The translations under genes were made by a program, and so were the position numbers. Shown piece by piece: positions 33,912 through 42,965 of a DNA stretch of 64,000 nt; position 1 is the first letter of the stretch, and each line of letters begins with the position of its first letter. The stretch covers positions 124,001 through 188,000 of the forward strand of contig NZ_JAELXS010000003.1 of the NCBI RefSeq assembly GCF_016427505.1, read 5' to 3'. Origin of the DNA: Sphingomonas mollis. Lineage in GTDB: Bacteria; Pseudomonadota; Alphaproteobacteria; Sphingomonadales; Sphingomonadaceae. The notes under the pieces are model-generated. The model was not told where the DNA came from. It saw only the letters and a program-made list of their open reading frames with translations, and searched no databases.

Positions 33912-35552
33912 TCAGACGCGATAGCGCGCTTCGAGCAGGTCGAGTTCCCGCATCAGCTTCTGCGCCGTCGTACTGCCGACGCGGCGGTCGCGGACCAGAT
34001 CGATCATCGATGCGCGTTCGGCCTGAATGCCGGCCAACCGAAAATCGCGTTCCAGGCGATCCTGCAACCGGGCCTCGGCGGTGGCCTTGGCCGATCCGCT
34101 GCGGCTGTCGATCCGCTCGCGGTACAGGTCCATCACCCTCGTCCCGGCAGCGGCATAGAAATCTGCATTGCCCTCACGCTCCGCCAGATCATGTTGCGAT
34201 CGTTCTATGGCACGGATCGCCGCCTCGGCTGCCAGCACTCGGGCGGCGTCCTCCTCGGCCTGCAACGATGGCTCGGGCGGCATGGTCAGGCCCTTCAGCA
34301 GGATCGGCAGGGCGACGCTGGCGATGACCAGCGACACGATGATGACGCCGGCCGCCAGAAAGATCGCCAGATCGCGCGCCGGAAACGGGGCGCCGTCGTT
34401 CAGGGTCAGTGGAATGGTCAGCACGCCCGCCAGCGTGATCGCCCCCCGGACACCGGCCAGCGACATCGCCGCGACCAGTCGCCAGTCGGGACTGTGCAGC
34501 GTCGCACCATCGCGGTGCCGCCGGCGCAACAGCGTCAGCCGGAGCGACACCCATACCCAGCCGAACCGAAGCGCGATCAGGCTGCCGACGATCGCCAGCA
34601 CGTAGAGGCCGAGCCAGCCGGTGCCGTGATGCCCCGTCAGCAGGACGGTTGCCTTGGCGCCAGCGAGAATAGCGGGAAGCTGTTCGCCCAGCAGCACGAA
34701 GATAATGCCGTTCAGCGCGAACTGGATCGTGTCCCACACCGAATTGCGGCGCATCCGGGTCGTCGCCAGTGCCTGACGCGAGATCTCGGCGAACGTCATC
34801 GTCACCCCGGCCGACACGGCCGCCAGAATGCCGGACGCATGGATATGCTCGGCCAGCAGATAGGAGCCGAACGGGATCAGCAGGCTGACGAGGATCTGCG
34901 ATCCGGACTCCTCCCCGAACCGCTTCGACACCCATGCCTTGGCTCGCGTGGCGGCAATCGTCACGCCGACGCCGACCGCCAGACCGATGCCGGCCACCCA
35001 CAGGAAACTGGTCGCCGCCGCCGAGGCCGAGAAGGTGCCGGTCAGCGCCGCCGTGATGGCGAAGCGCAGGCAGACGAGGCCGGAGGCATCGTTCAGCAAC
35101 GATTCTCCCTCCAGAATATGCATCATCCGCTTCGGGATCGGCACGCGGGCGGCGATCGCGGACACCGCGATCGGATCGGTCGGCGACACCACCGCCGCCA
35201 GCGCGAACGCCACCGCCAGCGGCATCGCCGGGATCATCCAGTGGATGAACAGCCCCATGCCGATCACCGTCAGCAGGACAAGACCCAGCGCCAGCTCGAC
35301 GACGGTGGACAGATCCTTGAGCAATTCGTCCTTGGGAATGCGCCACCCGTCTAGGAACAGCAGCGGCGGCAGGAACAGCAGCAGGAACAGCTCGGGATCG
35401 AGTTCCACCCGGTACGAGGTCGACAGACCGATGACCGCGCCGAGCATGATCTGCACCAGCGGTGTCGGGACCGACAGCGGCAACATGCGGGAAAGCGATC
35501 CGCTCACCACGACGGCGAGCAGGAGAAACAGAACGATCGATACGGCTTCCAA
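33912..35552 (-). CDS. NhaP-type Na+/H+ antiporter
   Basis: A 546-aa CPA1 family cation/proton antiporter with about 12 helices over residues 1-410. The ion-binding motif is LLNDASGLVCLRFA (the ND pair); AVVSPTDPIAVSAIAARVP and SLAGVRGAITLAGVLTIPL are family hallmarks. A cytoplasmic helical tail of about 120 residues follows (AEEDAARVLAAEAAIRAIE). Expected role: pH and sodium homeostasis. It reads toward the ATP-grasp operon with a 120-bp gap. Confidence 0.92.
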   Translation of the reverse strand: MEAVSIVLFLLLAVVVSGSLSRMLPLSVPTPLVQIMLGAVIGLSTSYRVELDPELFLLLFLPPLLFLDGWRIPKDELLKDLSTVVELALGLVLLTVIGMGLFIHWMIPAMPLAVAFALAAVVSPTDPIAVSAIAARVPIPKRMMHILEGESLLNDASGLVCLRFAITAALTGTFSASAAATSFLWVAGIGLAVGVGVTIAATRAKAWVSKRFGEESGSQILVSLLIPFGSYLLAEHIHASGILAAVSAGVTMTFAEISRQALATTRMRRNSVWDTIQFALNGIIFVLLGEQLPAILAGAKATVLLTGHHGTGWLGLYVLAIVGSLIALRFGWVWVSLRLTLLRRRHRDGATLHSPDWRLVAAMSLAGVRGAITLAGVLTIPLTLNDGAPFPARDLAIFLAAGVIIVSLVIASVALPILLKGLTMPPEPSLQAEEDAARVLAAEAAIRAIERSQHDLAEREGNADFYAAAGTRVMDLYRERIDSRSGSAKATAEARLQDRLERDFRLAGIQAERASMIDLVRDRRVGSTTAQKLMRELDLLEARYRV

Positions 35553-35769
35553 ACGACACTCCCGAACCAGGCATTGCGGGTTCTATCGGGCGTGGGCCGG
35601 TCGGAACAGGGCATATGACCACTGCAACGTATGAAGCAGCCCTCACCCGCCCCCGATCCTTCCTGCGGCCGGCCAAGATTTTCTTGCCTGTCGAGGACCG
35701 CCAGAGCGGATAGTTGGGGAAGAAAGGCTGCACGATCATGTCGGTGCCAGCGATCAAAAGGGACCTGCC

Positions 35770-38178
35770 ATGATTATCATCCCCCACGCGCTGGCGGCCG
35801 CGGCTTCGCTGATGGCTCCCACGGTGCAGGAGGCAGCGCCGCAGCAACCGGCCGAGGCGGCCCCTACCGCCGGTGCCGCGACGGTCGCGGACGAGGGCGA
35901 CGACATCATCGTTACCGGCACCCGCGTCGAGGGGCGAACGCGCCTCGACAGCGCTTCGCCCGTCGATGTCCTGAGCGGCGCCAGCCTGCAACGACAGGGT
36001 ATGACCGAACTGGGCACGGCACTGTCCGCCGTAGCACCGTCGATCACCTTCCCGCGCCCCTCCGCCACCGACGGTACCGACGCGATCCGGCCGGCGACGC
36101 TGCGCGGTCTGTCGCCGGATCAGACGCTGGTGCTCATCAACGGCGTGCGCGGCCACACCTCGGCGCTGCTCAACACCAACGGATCGGTGGGGCGCGGATC
36201 GGCGGCGGTCGATCTCAACACCATCCCCACGGTCGCGCTCGACCGGATCGAGGTGCTGCGCGACGGTGCGTCGGCGCAATATGGGTCGGACGCGATCGCC
36301 GGCGTCGTCAACCTGCGGCTGCGCCAGGCGCGGTCGGGCGGCGGCGCGCAGGTGAATTACGGTTTCTACAACACCGACGTCGATACCGCGCGGGGCAGCC
36401 GCGACGTGACCGGCGAGCATAGCGTCACCGCCTCGCTCTGGCAGGGTATCGGCTTCGGCCAGGACGGTTACATCACCGTGTCGGGCGAATATCTGAATCG
36501 TCAGCCGACCAACCGTGCGGATTTCGATCCGCGCGTCACGCCCACCCGCGTGACGGGTCGCTTCGGTGATCCCAAGGTCGAGCAATATACCGGCTTCATC
36601 AACGCGGGCACCTCGCTGACCGATACGTGGAGCCTGTATGGCTGGGTCGGTTATCAGGATCGCGACACGCGCGGCGCCGCCTTCCCGCGCCTCGCCAGCG
36701 CGACGACGGCGCTCGCCGGCTATCCCAATGGTTTCCTGCCGATCATCAATACCAAGTCGAAGGACCTGAACTCTGCACTCGGACTGCGCGGCGCGGTGGC
36801 GGGGTTCGATGTCGATCTGAACGTCAGCTATGGCCGCAACAAGATCGATTTCCGCACGCTGAATTCGGCGAACTACGCGTTCGGCGCGGCCACGCCCAAG
36901 CAGTTCGACGACGGGTCGCTGATCTATGACCAGTATGTCGCCGGACTGGACGTGACGCGCAAGTTCGACGTCTTCCAGTCGCTGAACGTCGCCTTCGGTA
37001 TCGAAGGCCGACGCGAGGGCTTCAAGATCGAGGCCGGCGAGCCTGCCTCCTACGGCTATCCCGCCACCGGGGCGGTGGCGGGTGCGGCGCCGGGCGCGCA
37101 GGGCTTTGGCGGCTTCTCGCCCCTGAACCAGATCGAGCGCAGCCGGCGCAGCGGCAGCGTCTATCTCGATCTGGACGCGCAGATCACCGACAAGCTGCTG
37201 CTCGGCATCGCCGGGCGGGGCGAGCATTATTCCGATTTCGGCACCACCGGCACCGGCAAGATATCCGCCCGCTACGACTTCGCGCCGTGGTTCGCGCTGC
37301 GCGCCACCGCCTCGACCGGTTTTCGCGCGCCGGCGTTGCAGCAGCAGTTCTTCACCTCGATCGCCTCGGTCATCCAGAACGGATTGCCGATCCTGACCGG
37401 CACCTTCCCCTCGACCAGCGCGGTCGGTGCGGCGCTGGGCGGCCTGCCGCTGGAGCCGGAGCGGTCGACCAATCTGTCGGCGGGCGCCGTGTTGCGGTTC
37501 GGCGGCTTCGACCTGACGGTGGACGCCTATCGCATTCGCATCCGCGACCAGATCGGCCTATCGGAGAATATCCAGGCCAGCTTCAGCCCGCAGGTCGCCG
37601 CCATTCTGGCGCCGTTCAACGTGTCGGCCGGGCGCTTCTTCATCAACGGTCTCGCATCCACCACCAAGGGGATCGACGCGGTCGCGCATTACCGGTTGCG
37701 GACCGACGCGGCCGGCGCGTTCGACTTCACGATCGCGGGCAACATCAACGACGTGAACGTGACGCGCGTGCCGACATCGACCGCGACGATCAATCCCGCC
37801 CCCGTCCTGTTCGCCCGCAGCCGCATCCTGACGCTTGAGGATGGCACGCCGCCGCAGAAGGTGACGGGGACGATCGACTGGTCGCTGGACGAACTCGGCG
37901 CGCTGGCCCGCGTCACCTATTATGGCGACGTCAACCAGCCCGGCACCACGCCCGCCGCCGACATCCACACCGGCCGCAAGGCGATCACCGATCTCGAATT
38001 GCGATACGGCGCGTTCAAGGGCGGTCAGATCGGCCTGGGCGTCAGCAACCTGTTCGACGTCTATCCCGATCGGACGATCCCGGCGAACAACACGACCGGC
38101 GTGGTCGGTTTCCCCTATTACTCGCCATTCGGGTTCAACGGCCGGTATCTCTACGCCCGCATCGGTCTGAACTGGTAA
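35770..38178 (+). CDS. TonB-dependent outer membrane receptor
   Basis: An 802-aa TonB-dependent receptor. The N-terminal signal-like stretch ends near residue 20, the TonB-box region is DDIIVTGTRVEG, and the plug has LRGLSPDQTLVLINGVR and DRIEVLRDGASAQYGSDAIAGVVNL. The 22-strand barrel ends in RYLYARIGLNW with a terminal aromatic. The ribosome site is AAAAGGGA before ATG 35770. It has no enzyme partner next to it, so the ligand (a siderophore, vitamin or oligosaccharide) is not evident. It is unrelated in detail to the twin receptors at 48144 and 54863. Confidence 0.92.
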   Translation: MIIIPHALAAAASLMAPTVQEAAPQQPAEAAPTAGAATVADEGDDIIVTGTRVEGRTRLDSASPVDVLSGASLQRQGMTELGTALSAVAPSITFPRPSATDGTDAIRPATLRGLSPDQTLVLINGVRGHTSALLNTNGSVGRGSAAVDLNTIPTVALDRIEVLRDGASAQYGSDAIAGVVNLRLRQARSGGGAQVNYGFYNTDVDTARGSRDVTGEHSVTASLWQGIGFGQDGYITVSGEYLNRQPTNRADFDPRVTPTRVTGRFGDPKVEQYTGFINAGTSLTDTWSLYGWVGYQDRDTRGAAFPRLASATTALAGYPNGFLPIINTKSKDLNSALGLRGAVAGFDVDLNVSYGRNKIDFRTLNSANYAFGAATPKQFDDGSLIYDQYVAGLDVTRKFDVFQSLNVAFGIEGRREGFKIEAGEPASYGYPATGAVAGAAPGAQGFGGFSPLNQIERSRRSGSVYLDLDAQITDKLLLGIAGRGEHYSDFGTTGTGKISARYDFAPWFALRATASTGFRAPALQQQFFTSIASVIQNGLPILTGTFPSTSAVGAALGGLPLEPERSTNLSAGAVLRFGGFDLTVDAYRIRIRDQIGLSENIQASFSPQVAAILAPFNVSAGRFFINGLASTTKGIDAVAHYRLRTDAAGAFDFTIAGNINDVNVTRVPTSTATINPAPVLFARSRILTLEDGTPPQKVTGTIDWSLDELGALARVTYYGDVNQPGTTPAADIHTGRKAITDLELRYGAFKGGQIGLGVSNLFDVYPDRTIPANNTTGVVGFPYYSPFGFNGRYLYARIGLNW

Positions 38179-38183
38179 GGGCG

Positions 38184-38226
38184 ATCACCGATGGCGGCCC
38201 GCAATTTTGCGGCCGTCATCGGCGAT
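38184..38226 (+). terminator. Long hairpin downstream of the TonB receptor
   Basis: The strand ATCACCGATGGCGGCCCGCAA pairs with TTGCGGCCGTCATCGGCGAT across a TT loop, giving a roughly 20-bp imperfect stem 5 bp after the stop codon. It lacks a T-run, so it may act as a Rho-assisted terminator or RNA stabiliser rather than a classical intrinsic terminator. Confidence 0.45.
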
Positions 38227-38275
38227 GAGGGCCGTTCGCTAAGGCGAGGGGAATAGCCGAAAGGGCTTGCCATAC

Positions 38276-38368
38276 TGGCGGAGACGGAGGGATTCGAACC
38301 CTCGGTACCAGTAATCCCGGTACGGCGGTTTAGCAAACCGCTGGTTTCAGCCGCTCACCCACGTCTCC
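38276..38368 (-). tRNA. tRNA-Ser (anticodon GCT)
   Basis: On the minus strand the acceptor GGAGACG pairs with CGTCTCC, followed by discriminator G and an encoded CCA. The anticodon stem-loop GCGGTTTGCTAAACCGC reads GCT. There is a long variable arm as expected for serine, and the T arm has GGGTTCGAATCCC. Confidence 0.95.
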
Positions 38369-38522
38369 GGCTCGGCAGAGGGCGGCTATAGCCAGCGGTG
38401 GGGCCGGGATCAACGGCCTTGTCGCGATTGTTTGTCGATGATCGATCATTGCCATCGTTCATTGCACGGCAAGGCGGGAATTGCTTAACGGGGCGCGGTC
38501 GAACAATCGGGGTGAACGGGTC

Positions 38523-39266
38523 ATGCGCAGTATCTGGACGGGTCTGGTCGTCGCCATGACGGTGGCGACGGCGCCGGTGGGTGCGCAGGTGCGGACGATC
38601 GACCCCAACCGGGCGGTCGATGGCGATCTGGCCGGGCCGCCGCCGGCCTCCACCCCCGCCCCACGGCAGTCGGTGCCGGCGTCCGAGCCGGTGCCGGTCG
38701 ATCCGGTTCCCTCGCAGGAGCCGGCACGCTCCCCCGCCGATCAGGCGGCCGCCACGCGGGCGGAGAATACGACGCAGGCGGCCGACACCTATCAGCGCGA
38801 TGACCTGATGGCGGCGGGCGAGGGCGTGTTCGGCAAGGGGGCCGAGGGTCTTGCCGGCATATTGGAGAAGATCCTGAAGGAGCAGGGGCGCCCCAACGCC
38901 TATATCGCCGGGCGTGAGGCGTCGGGCGCGTTCATCGTCGGCCTGCGGTACGGCTCGGGCGTGATGACGCACAAGGTCGAGGGGCAGCAGCCGGTGTACT
39001 GGACGGGGCCGTCGGTGGGCTTCGACGTCGGCGGCGATGCCAACAAGGTCTTCGTGCTGGTGTACAACCTTTATGATACGGCGGACCTGTTCCACCGGTT
39101 TCCGGGGGCGGAGGGGCGGCTATATCTGGTCGGCGGGTTCGCCGCGACGTATCTGCGGCGGGGGAATGTGGTGCTGATCCCGATCCGTCTGGGCGTCGGC
39201 TGGCGGGCGGGCGTGAACGTCGGTTACATGAATTTCACCCACAAGACGCGCTGGCTGCCGTTCTGA
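38523..39266 (+). CDS. eipA: EipA/DUF1134 envelope integrity protein
   Basis: A 247-aa exported protein of the DUF1134 family, whose Brucella and Caulobacter members (EipA) are periplasmic beta-barrel-like proteins needed for envelope integrity. The start is ATG 38523, giving a signal peptide (WTGLVVAMTVATAPVGA); a Pro/Ala-rich linker runs from about residue 30 to 80. The domain has VFGKGAEGLAGILEKILKEQG, YIAGREASGAFIVGLRYGSG, YWTGPSVGFDVGGDANKVFVL and VGWRAGVNVGYMNFT. Stands alone next to tRNA-Ser and converges on a GH43 gene. Confidence 0.88.
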   Translation: MRSIWTGLVVAMTVATAPVGAQVRTIDPNRAVDGDLAGPPPASTPAPRQSVPASEPVPVDPVPSQEPARSPADQAAATRAENTTQAADTYQRDDLMAAGEGVFGKGAEGLAGILEKILKEQGRPNAYIAGREASGAFIVGLRYGSGVMTHKVEGQQPVYWTGPSVGFDVGGDANKVFVLVYNLYDTADLFHRFPGAEGRLYLVGGFAATYLRRGNVVLIPIRLGVGWRAGVNVGYMNFTHKTRWLPF

Positions 39267-39275
39267 TCTCTACCG

Positions 39276-39424
39276 CGGAAAGTCTCTAAAGTCACACTCA
39301 CGCACGTGCGCGGGGGCATGCGTGCATACGCGCGGGCGCGCGAGGCCTGATTATAATCCGGCTGGCCGGTGAGAAGGAGCGGGCGAGAAGATCGTCATAA
39401 TCTACCGCGGCTGTGTAGGACATG
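39276..39424 (+). repeat. Intergenic repeat element, copy 1
   Basis: Begins GCGGAAAGTC, then CTAAAGTCACACTCACG, continues into an alternating C/G tract, holds a GAGAAGGAGC block and ends in TGTGTAGGACA. A second copy with the same order of blocks is at 45757-45894. Both start within 10 bp of the stop codon of a plus-strand gene and lie in a tail-to-tail gap. Confidence 0.65.
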
Positions 39425-39466
39425 GTGTTTTGGGGCGGCTATCGGCCATCGGTATCGCACCTGCCT

Positions 39467-39545
39467 TGCTGCGGGGGCAGGAAGCTGAAATCGTCAACGG
39501 TATCGCTTCCGGCTCTGGGCTCCTGCCTTCGCAGGAGCACGGATG
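39467..39545. repeat. Hairpin element between convergent genes
   Basis: A perfect stem GCTCCTGC / GCAGGAGC with CTTC loop (39519-39538) lies inside a wider imperfect palindrome starting at GGGGGCAGGAAGC (39473). It sits 17-25 bp before the stop of the GH43 gene read on the minus strand and may end transcription of both convergent genes. Confidence 0.5.
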
Positions 39546-39562
39546 CTTGATCGAAGGTCGTT

Positions 39563-40504
39563 TCAGCCCAGCGCGGCGAGAGCATTGTAGCGGGCGGGGT
39601 CGATCGGGATGATCGTGCCGTGGTTGGCGCCGGGCGGCATGGTGATGCGATCGGACACGTCGCGCCAGGTCTTCAGATCGCGCGAAGCGACGGCAGCGTA
39701 GCGTTTGTCGATGTAGCGGTCGAAGAAGACGACGGTCTCGCCATCCACCTGGATCGCGGTGGGGCCTTCGCTCCACGCCGGGGTGATGGGGGGTGACAGC
39801 GGGCCGAACGGGCCGGTCGGCGATTTCGCCTCGCACCACTGGATCACCTTGCGCAGCGGTTCCTTGCGCTCGTCTTTCACGAACATGATGAGGCGGTGGC
39901 CGATGCGCTGGAAGGTGGCGTCGATCACGCTGAAACCGGGGTCGTAGATCTTGCGCGTCGGGGTGAAGGTGCGGAAATCGGTGGTCGTGGTGGCATAGAG
40001 GCGGTGATCGCCCTCCTTGCCTGCCGCGCCCACGGTGCTCGACCAGAAGATGACGAAATGGCGTTTGGTGTCGTCCCAGATCAGCTCTGGCGCCCAGCTG
40101 TTGCGGGTGCCGGGGAAGGCCGCCATCACCGGCACCGCCTGTTGCGCGGACCAGTCGATCAGGTCGCGAGACGAGGCATGGCCGATCGTCTGGCCGGTCC
40201 AGCTTGTGGTCCAGACCATGTGATAGAGGCCGGTGCGCGGATCGCGGGCGACGCAAGGGTCGCGCATCAGCTTGTTCTCGCCGACCTGCGGCACGACCAC
40301 CGGCGCGCCACCGCGGACGGGGCGATAGGTGAAGCCGTCGTCGCTGATCGCCAGCCGCATCCCCGCGCCGCCGTCATCGGCGTTGCGGAAATAGGTGAAG
40401 GCGAAATGACGGTCCTTCGCTGCGGCCAGCGCGGGCGCGGCGGCGGTGGCGGCGGTGGCGGCGAGGCCGGCGCAGAACAGGCGGCGGGTGGGCTGCATCG
40501 TCAT
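39563..40504 (-). CDS. GH43-like glycosidase with Tat-type signal
   Basis: A 313-aa five-bladed propeller hydrolase. The leader PTRRLFCAGLAATAATAAAPALA has a twin-arginine motif and AxA cleavage site, so Tat export is likely. The three acidic residues fit GH43: Asp in LMRDPCVARDP, Asp in FSVIDATFQRI, Glu in AWSEGPTAIQ. WAPELIWDDTKRHFVIFWSS marks blade 2. ATG 40504 is preceded by GGGG; ATG 40498 is an alternative. It probably acts on arabinose- or galactose-decorated hemicellulose, but specificity is not clear. A REPIN-like repeat separates it from the GH92 gene upstream. Confidence 0.8.
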   Translation of the reverse strand: MTMQPTRRLFCAGLAATAATAAAPALAAAKDRHFAFTYFRNADDGGAGMRLAISDDGFTYRPVRGGAPVVVPQVGENKLMRDPCVARDPRTGLYHMVWTTSWTGQTIGHASSRDLIDWSAQQAVPVMAAFPGTRNSWAPELIWDDTKRHFVIFWSSTVGAAGKEGDHRLYATTTTDFRTFTPTRKIYDPGFSVIDATFQRIGHRLIMFVKDERKEPLRKVIQWCEAKSPTGPFGPLSPPITPAWSEGPTAIQVDGETVVFFDRYIDKRYAAVASRDLKTWRDVSDRITMPPGANHGTIIPIDPARYNALAALG

Positions 40505-40540
40505 ATCCCCATGGTCGCCGATCGGCGACATCAGCAAAAT

Positions 40541-40634
40541 CGTTCCCCGGCGGAGGCCGGGGTCCAGTGGGGTGAAGGGCCGTGATGACCTACCATGGCC
40601 TACCCAAATGGACCCCGGCTTCTGCCGGGGAACG
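40541..40634. repeat. REPIN-like inverted repeat, copy A
   Basis: Left arm CCCCGGCGGAGGCCGGGG followed by TCCAGT; right arm is its near-complement ending CCGGGGAACGG, with about 40 bp between. The right arm has diverged (CTTCTGCCGGGG). One of four copies in the window. Confidence 0.75.
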
Positions 40635-40640
40635 GTGTCG

Positions 40641-42839
40641 TCATCGCCCCCATGTCGTCGGCTTGTCGGCGAGCGTCAACGCCAGCGTGCCGCCGCCGGT
40701 GATGTCGGCCTGACGCACGAAGGGGGTAGTCAGCGGCCGGCCGTCGAGCGTGGCGGACGCGATGTAGATGCGGCCGGGCTTCCAGTTGCGGGCGGTGATG
40801 GTGAAGGTCTTGCCGTCCTCCAGCATGATCGTGCTGCGCGGCTGGTGGGGGGCGTGGAGGTAGAACAGGTCGGTCGTCAGCTTGGGGAACAGGCCGATGC
40901 GGTTGAAGACATAGTGCGAACTCATCGCGCCATTGTCCTCGTCACCCGGATAGGCGTCGGGCGTGAAGCGCTGGTAGATGCGGTTCGCCCAATAGCTGGC
41001 GAGATCGGGGCGGCCAACATCGCTGAACAGCCACGGCGTTGCGAAGCTGGGTTCGTTGGTGATGTCGATCAGGTTGGTGTCGAGCGCATGGCGGAGGCGT
41101 TCGACGAACCGGTCGCGACCGCCCATCGCGGCGATCATGCCGGGCAGGTCGTGCAGCATGGTGTAGGAATAGACCCACGCCGTGCCCTCGTAAAATCCGA
41201 CATTCTCGTATTTCTTGCCGTCCCAGCCGATCTTGGGATCGAGGTTCTGGAAGCGGCCATCGGGGTAACGCGGGATGATGAAGCCGGTATAGCCGTCGCT
41301 GGCGGCGTCCTTGTTCCACACGTTGCGCCAGTTGCCGGCGCGTTTGAGCAGGGCGGCGGCATCGTCGGGCTTGCCGGCGGCGGCGGCGAGTTTGCCAGCG
41401 TAGAAATCGTTGAGCGCGAAGGCGGGGGTGGACGAGCCGGAGCGGGCGCGCTGGTTGTCCGGTTCGGGGCTCTTGTCGCCGACGCCGAAATATCCGTCGA
41501 TCAGATAGCGCGGGCGGCGTTCTTCATAGGCGTTGTGCAGCGATACCTCGGCGGCCTTTTTCCAGTCGATATTGGGGACACCGCGGATCAGTCCTTCGCC
41601 CAGCACATTGTCCACCTCGTCGCCGCCCTGACCGACATGATAGTTGCGGCCGGCGATGAAGGCGGTGTGGGCGGCGCCGAACCGTTCGAACGTGCGGATG
41701 ATCGAGGCGGCGTTGCCGGCATAGACGCTGGGGCGCAGCAGCGACATCAGCGGGAAGCCGGTGTGGTACGTATCCCACAGCGTGTAGTAATCGTCCCAAT
41801 GCGGTGTCGCGCGATCGGCGGGTGCCTGATCGCGGGTGCGGTCGCGCGGCTGGATCGTGGTGTGGTAGAGCGCGGTATAGAAACGCCGCTTGTCCGCCGC
41901 GCCCACGCCGTCGATCGTGACGCGGGACAGTTCGCGATTCCATGTGGTTTGCGCGTTCCGGCGGACGGCGTCGAAGTCCCAGCCGGGAATATCCTCGGCC
42001 AGCAGTTCGGCTGCGCGTTCGGCGCTGGTGAACGAGACCGCCATCTTCATCATCACCGGCTTGCCGGCGTCGAATTGCCACCACGCGGCCAGTTTGGTGT
42101 CGGCGGGGACGCTGGCGCTGGTGGCGCCGGCCTGCACCGTGTCGCCGTTACGGATGCCCCATTTGGTCGGCGTACGATCGAGCTGGGCGACGAACCAGAT
42201 GTCGACGTTGGCGGGGTTCCAGTAATCCTTGGTCCGGACGCGGCCGACGATGCGGCCACGCACGGGATCGAGCGTGACGTCGGCCCCCGCGCTGCCGAGT
42301 TCGCCGCGAATCTTGCGGGTGATGTCGAACACCATCGTCGCGGGGGCGCCGGCGGGCGTGCCGGTGGGGTAGGCGAACCGATAGAGCGCGGCGTTGGCGG
42401 CGGGCGTTACCTCTGCCTTGATACCGTAGCGGGACAGGGTGACGGCGTAGCGATCCGCCGCCGCCGCCTCGTCCGCCTTGGGCGACAGGTGCTGCGCTTC
42501 GTCGAACTGCGGCTCGCCGGTCTGGGGCGAGACGAGGAAGGTGCCATAGGTGGTGCGGCCGCCGGACCCTTGGGTGTGCAACTGAGCGAAGCCGCTGAGT
42601 GGGGCGGCGGGGTCGTAACCGGCGTTGCTGCCAGTCAGGGTTTCGGGGCTGGGGTGGATCGAACCGGCGGGCAGGGTCGGGCCGGGGACGGTATCGCCCT
42701 GATCGTCGTTGCCGGTGCCGACCAGCGGATCGACATAGCGATAGAGTGGGGTATCGGCGGGGGCGGCGACGCCGCTGGCCGACAGGAGCAGACCGGCCAG
42801 CGCGGCGGCACGGAGCGACGGGATAGACGCGCGGGACAT
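40641..42839 (-). CDS. GH92 family alpha-mannosidase-like enzyme
   Basis: A 732-aa secreted GH92 enzyme, a family of calcium-dependent exo-alpha-mannosidases. The start is ATG 42839 behind AGGAGGG, giving a signal peptide ending in SGVAAPA; the long frame upstream is a shadow of the GH115 gene. Family signatures include YVDPLVGTGNDDQGDTVPGPTLP, YYTLWDTYHTGFPLM, and PGDEDNGAMSSHYVFNRIGLFP with the EDNG calcium/catalytic motif. The C-terminal beta-sandwich is present. It is divergent from the GH115 gene with a 126-bp gap. Mannose on hemicellulose or glycoproteins is the expected target. Confidence 0.9.
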   Translation of the reverse strand: MSRASIPSLRAAALAGLLLSASGVAAPADTPLYRYVDPLVGTGNDDQGDTVPGPTLPAGSIHPSPETLTGSNAGYDPAAPLSGFAQLHTQGSGGRTTYGTFLVSPQTGEPQFDEAQHLSPKADEAAAADRYAVTLSRYGIKAEVTPAANAALYRFAYPTGTPAGAPATMVFDITRKIRGELGSAGADVTLDPVRGRIVGRVRTKDYWNPANVDIWFVAQLDRTPTKWGIRNGDTVQAGATSASVPADTKLAAWWQFDAGKPVMMKMAVSFTSAERAAELLAEDIPGWDFDAVRRNAQTTWNRELSRVTIDGVGAADKRRFYTALYHTTIQPRDRTRDQAPADRATPHWDDYYTLWDTYHTGFPLMSLLRPSVYAGNAASIIRTFERFGAAHTAFIAGRNYHVGQGGDEVDNVLGEGLIRGVPNIDWKKAAEVSLHNAYEERRPRYLIDGYFGVGDKSPEPDNQRARSGSSTPAFALNDFYAGKLAAAAGKPDDAAALLKRAGNWRNVWNKDAASDGYTGFIIPRYPDGRFQNLDPKIGWDGKKYENVGFYEGTAWVYSYTMLHDLPGMIAAMGGRDRFVERLRHALDTNLIDITNEPSFATPWLFSDVGRPDLASYWANRIYQRFTPDAYPGDEDNGAMSSHYVFNRIGLFPKLTTDLFYLHAPHQPRSTIMLEDGKTFTITARNWKPGRIYIASATLDGRPLTTPFVRQADITGGGTLALTLADKPTTWGR

Positions 42840-42965
42840 GAACCCTCCTGAAACGGCCGCGGCTGACGGACCCCGCGGTTCTGCACTCGACGTAGCGCGA
42901 AGCAGGTGGCATGACCAGCCTGTCAAACCGGCGACAGACTGGCCAATCCAATATCGGAGGGATCG

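Noticed and set aside
35595-35640. An EcfG general-stress promoter (GGAAC, 16-17 bp, CGTT) upstream of the TonB receptor
   Set aside because: GGAAC is present, but the nearest CGT is about 20 bp away and lacks the final T.
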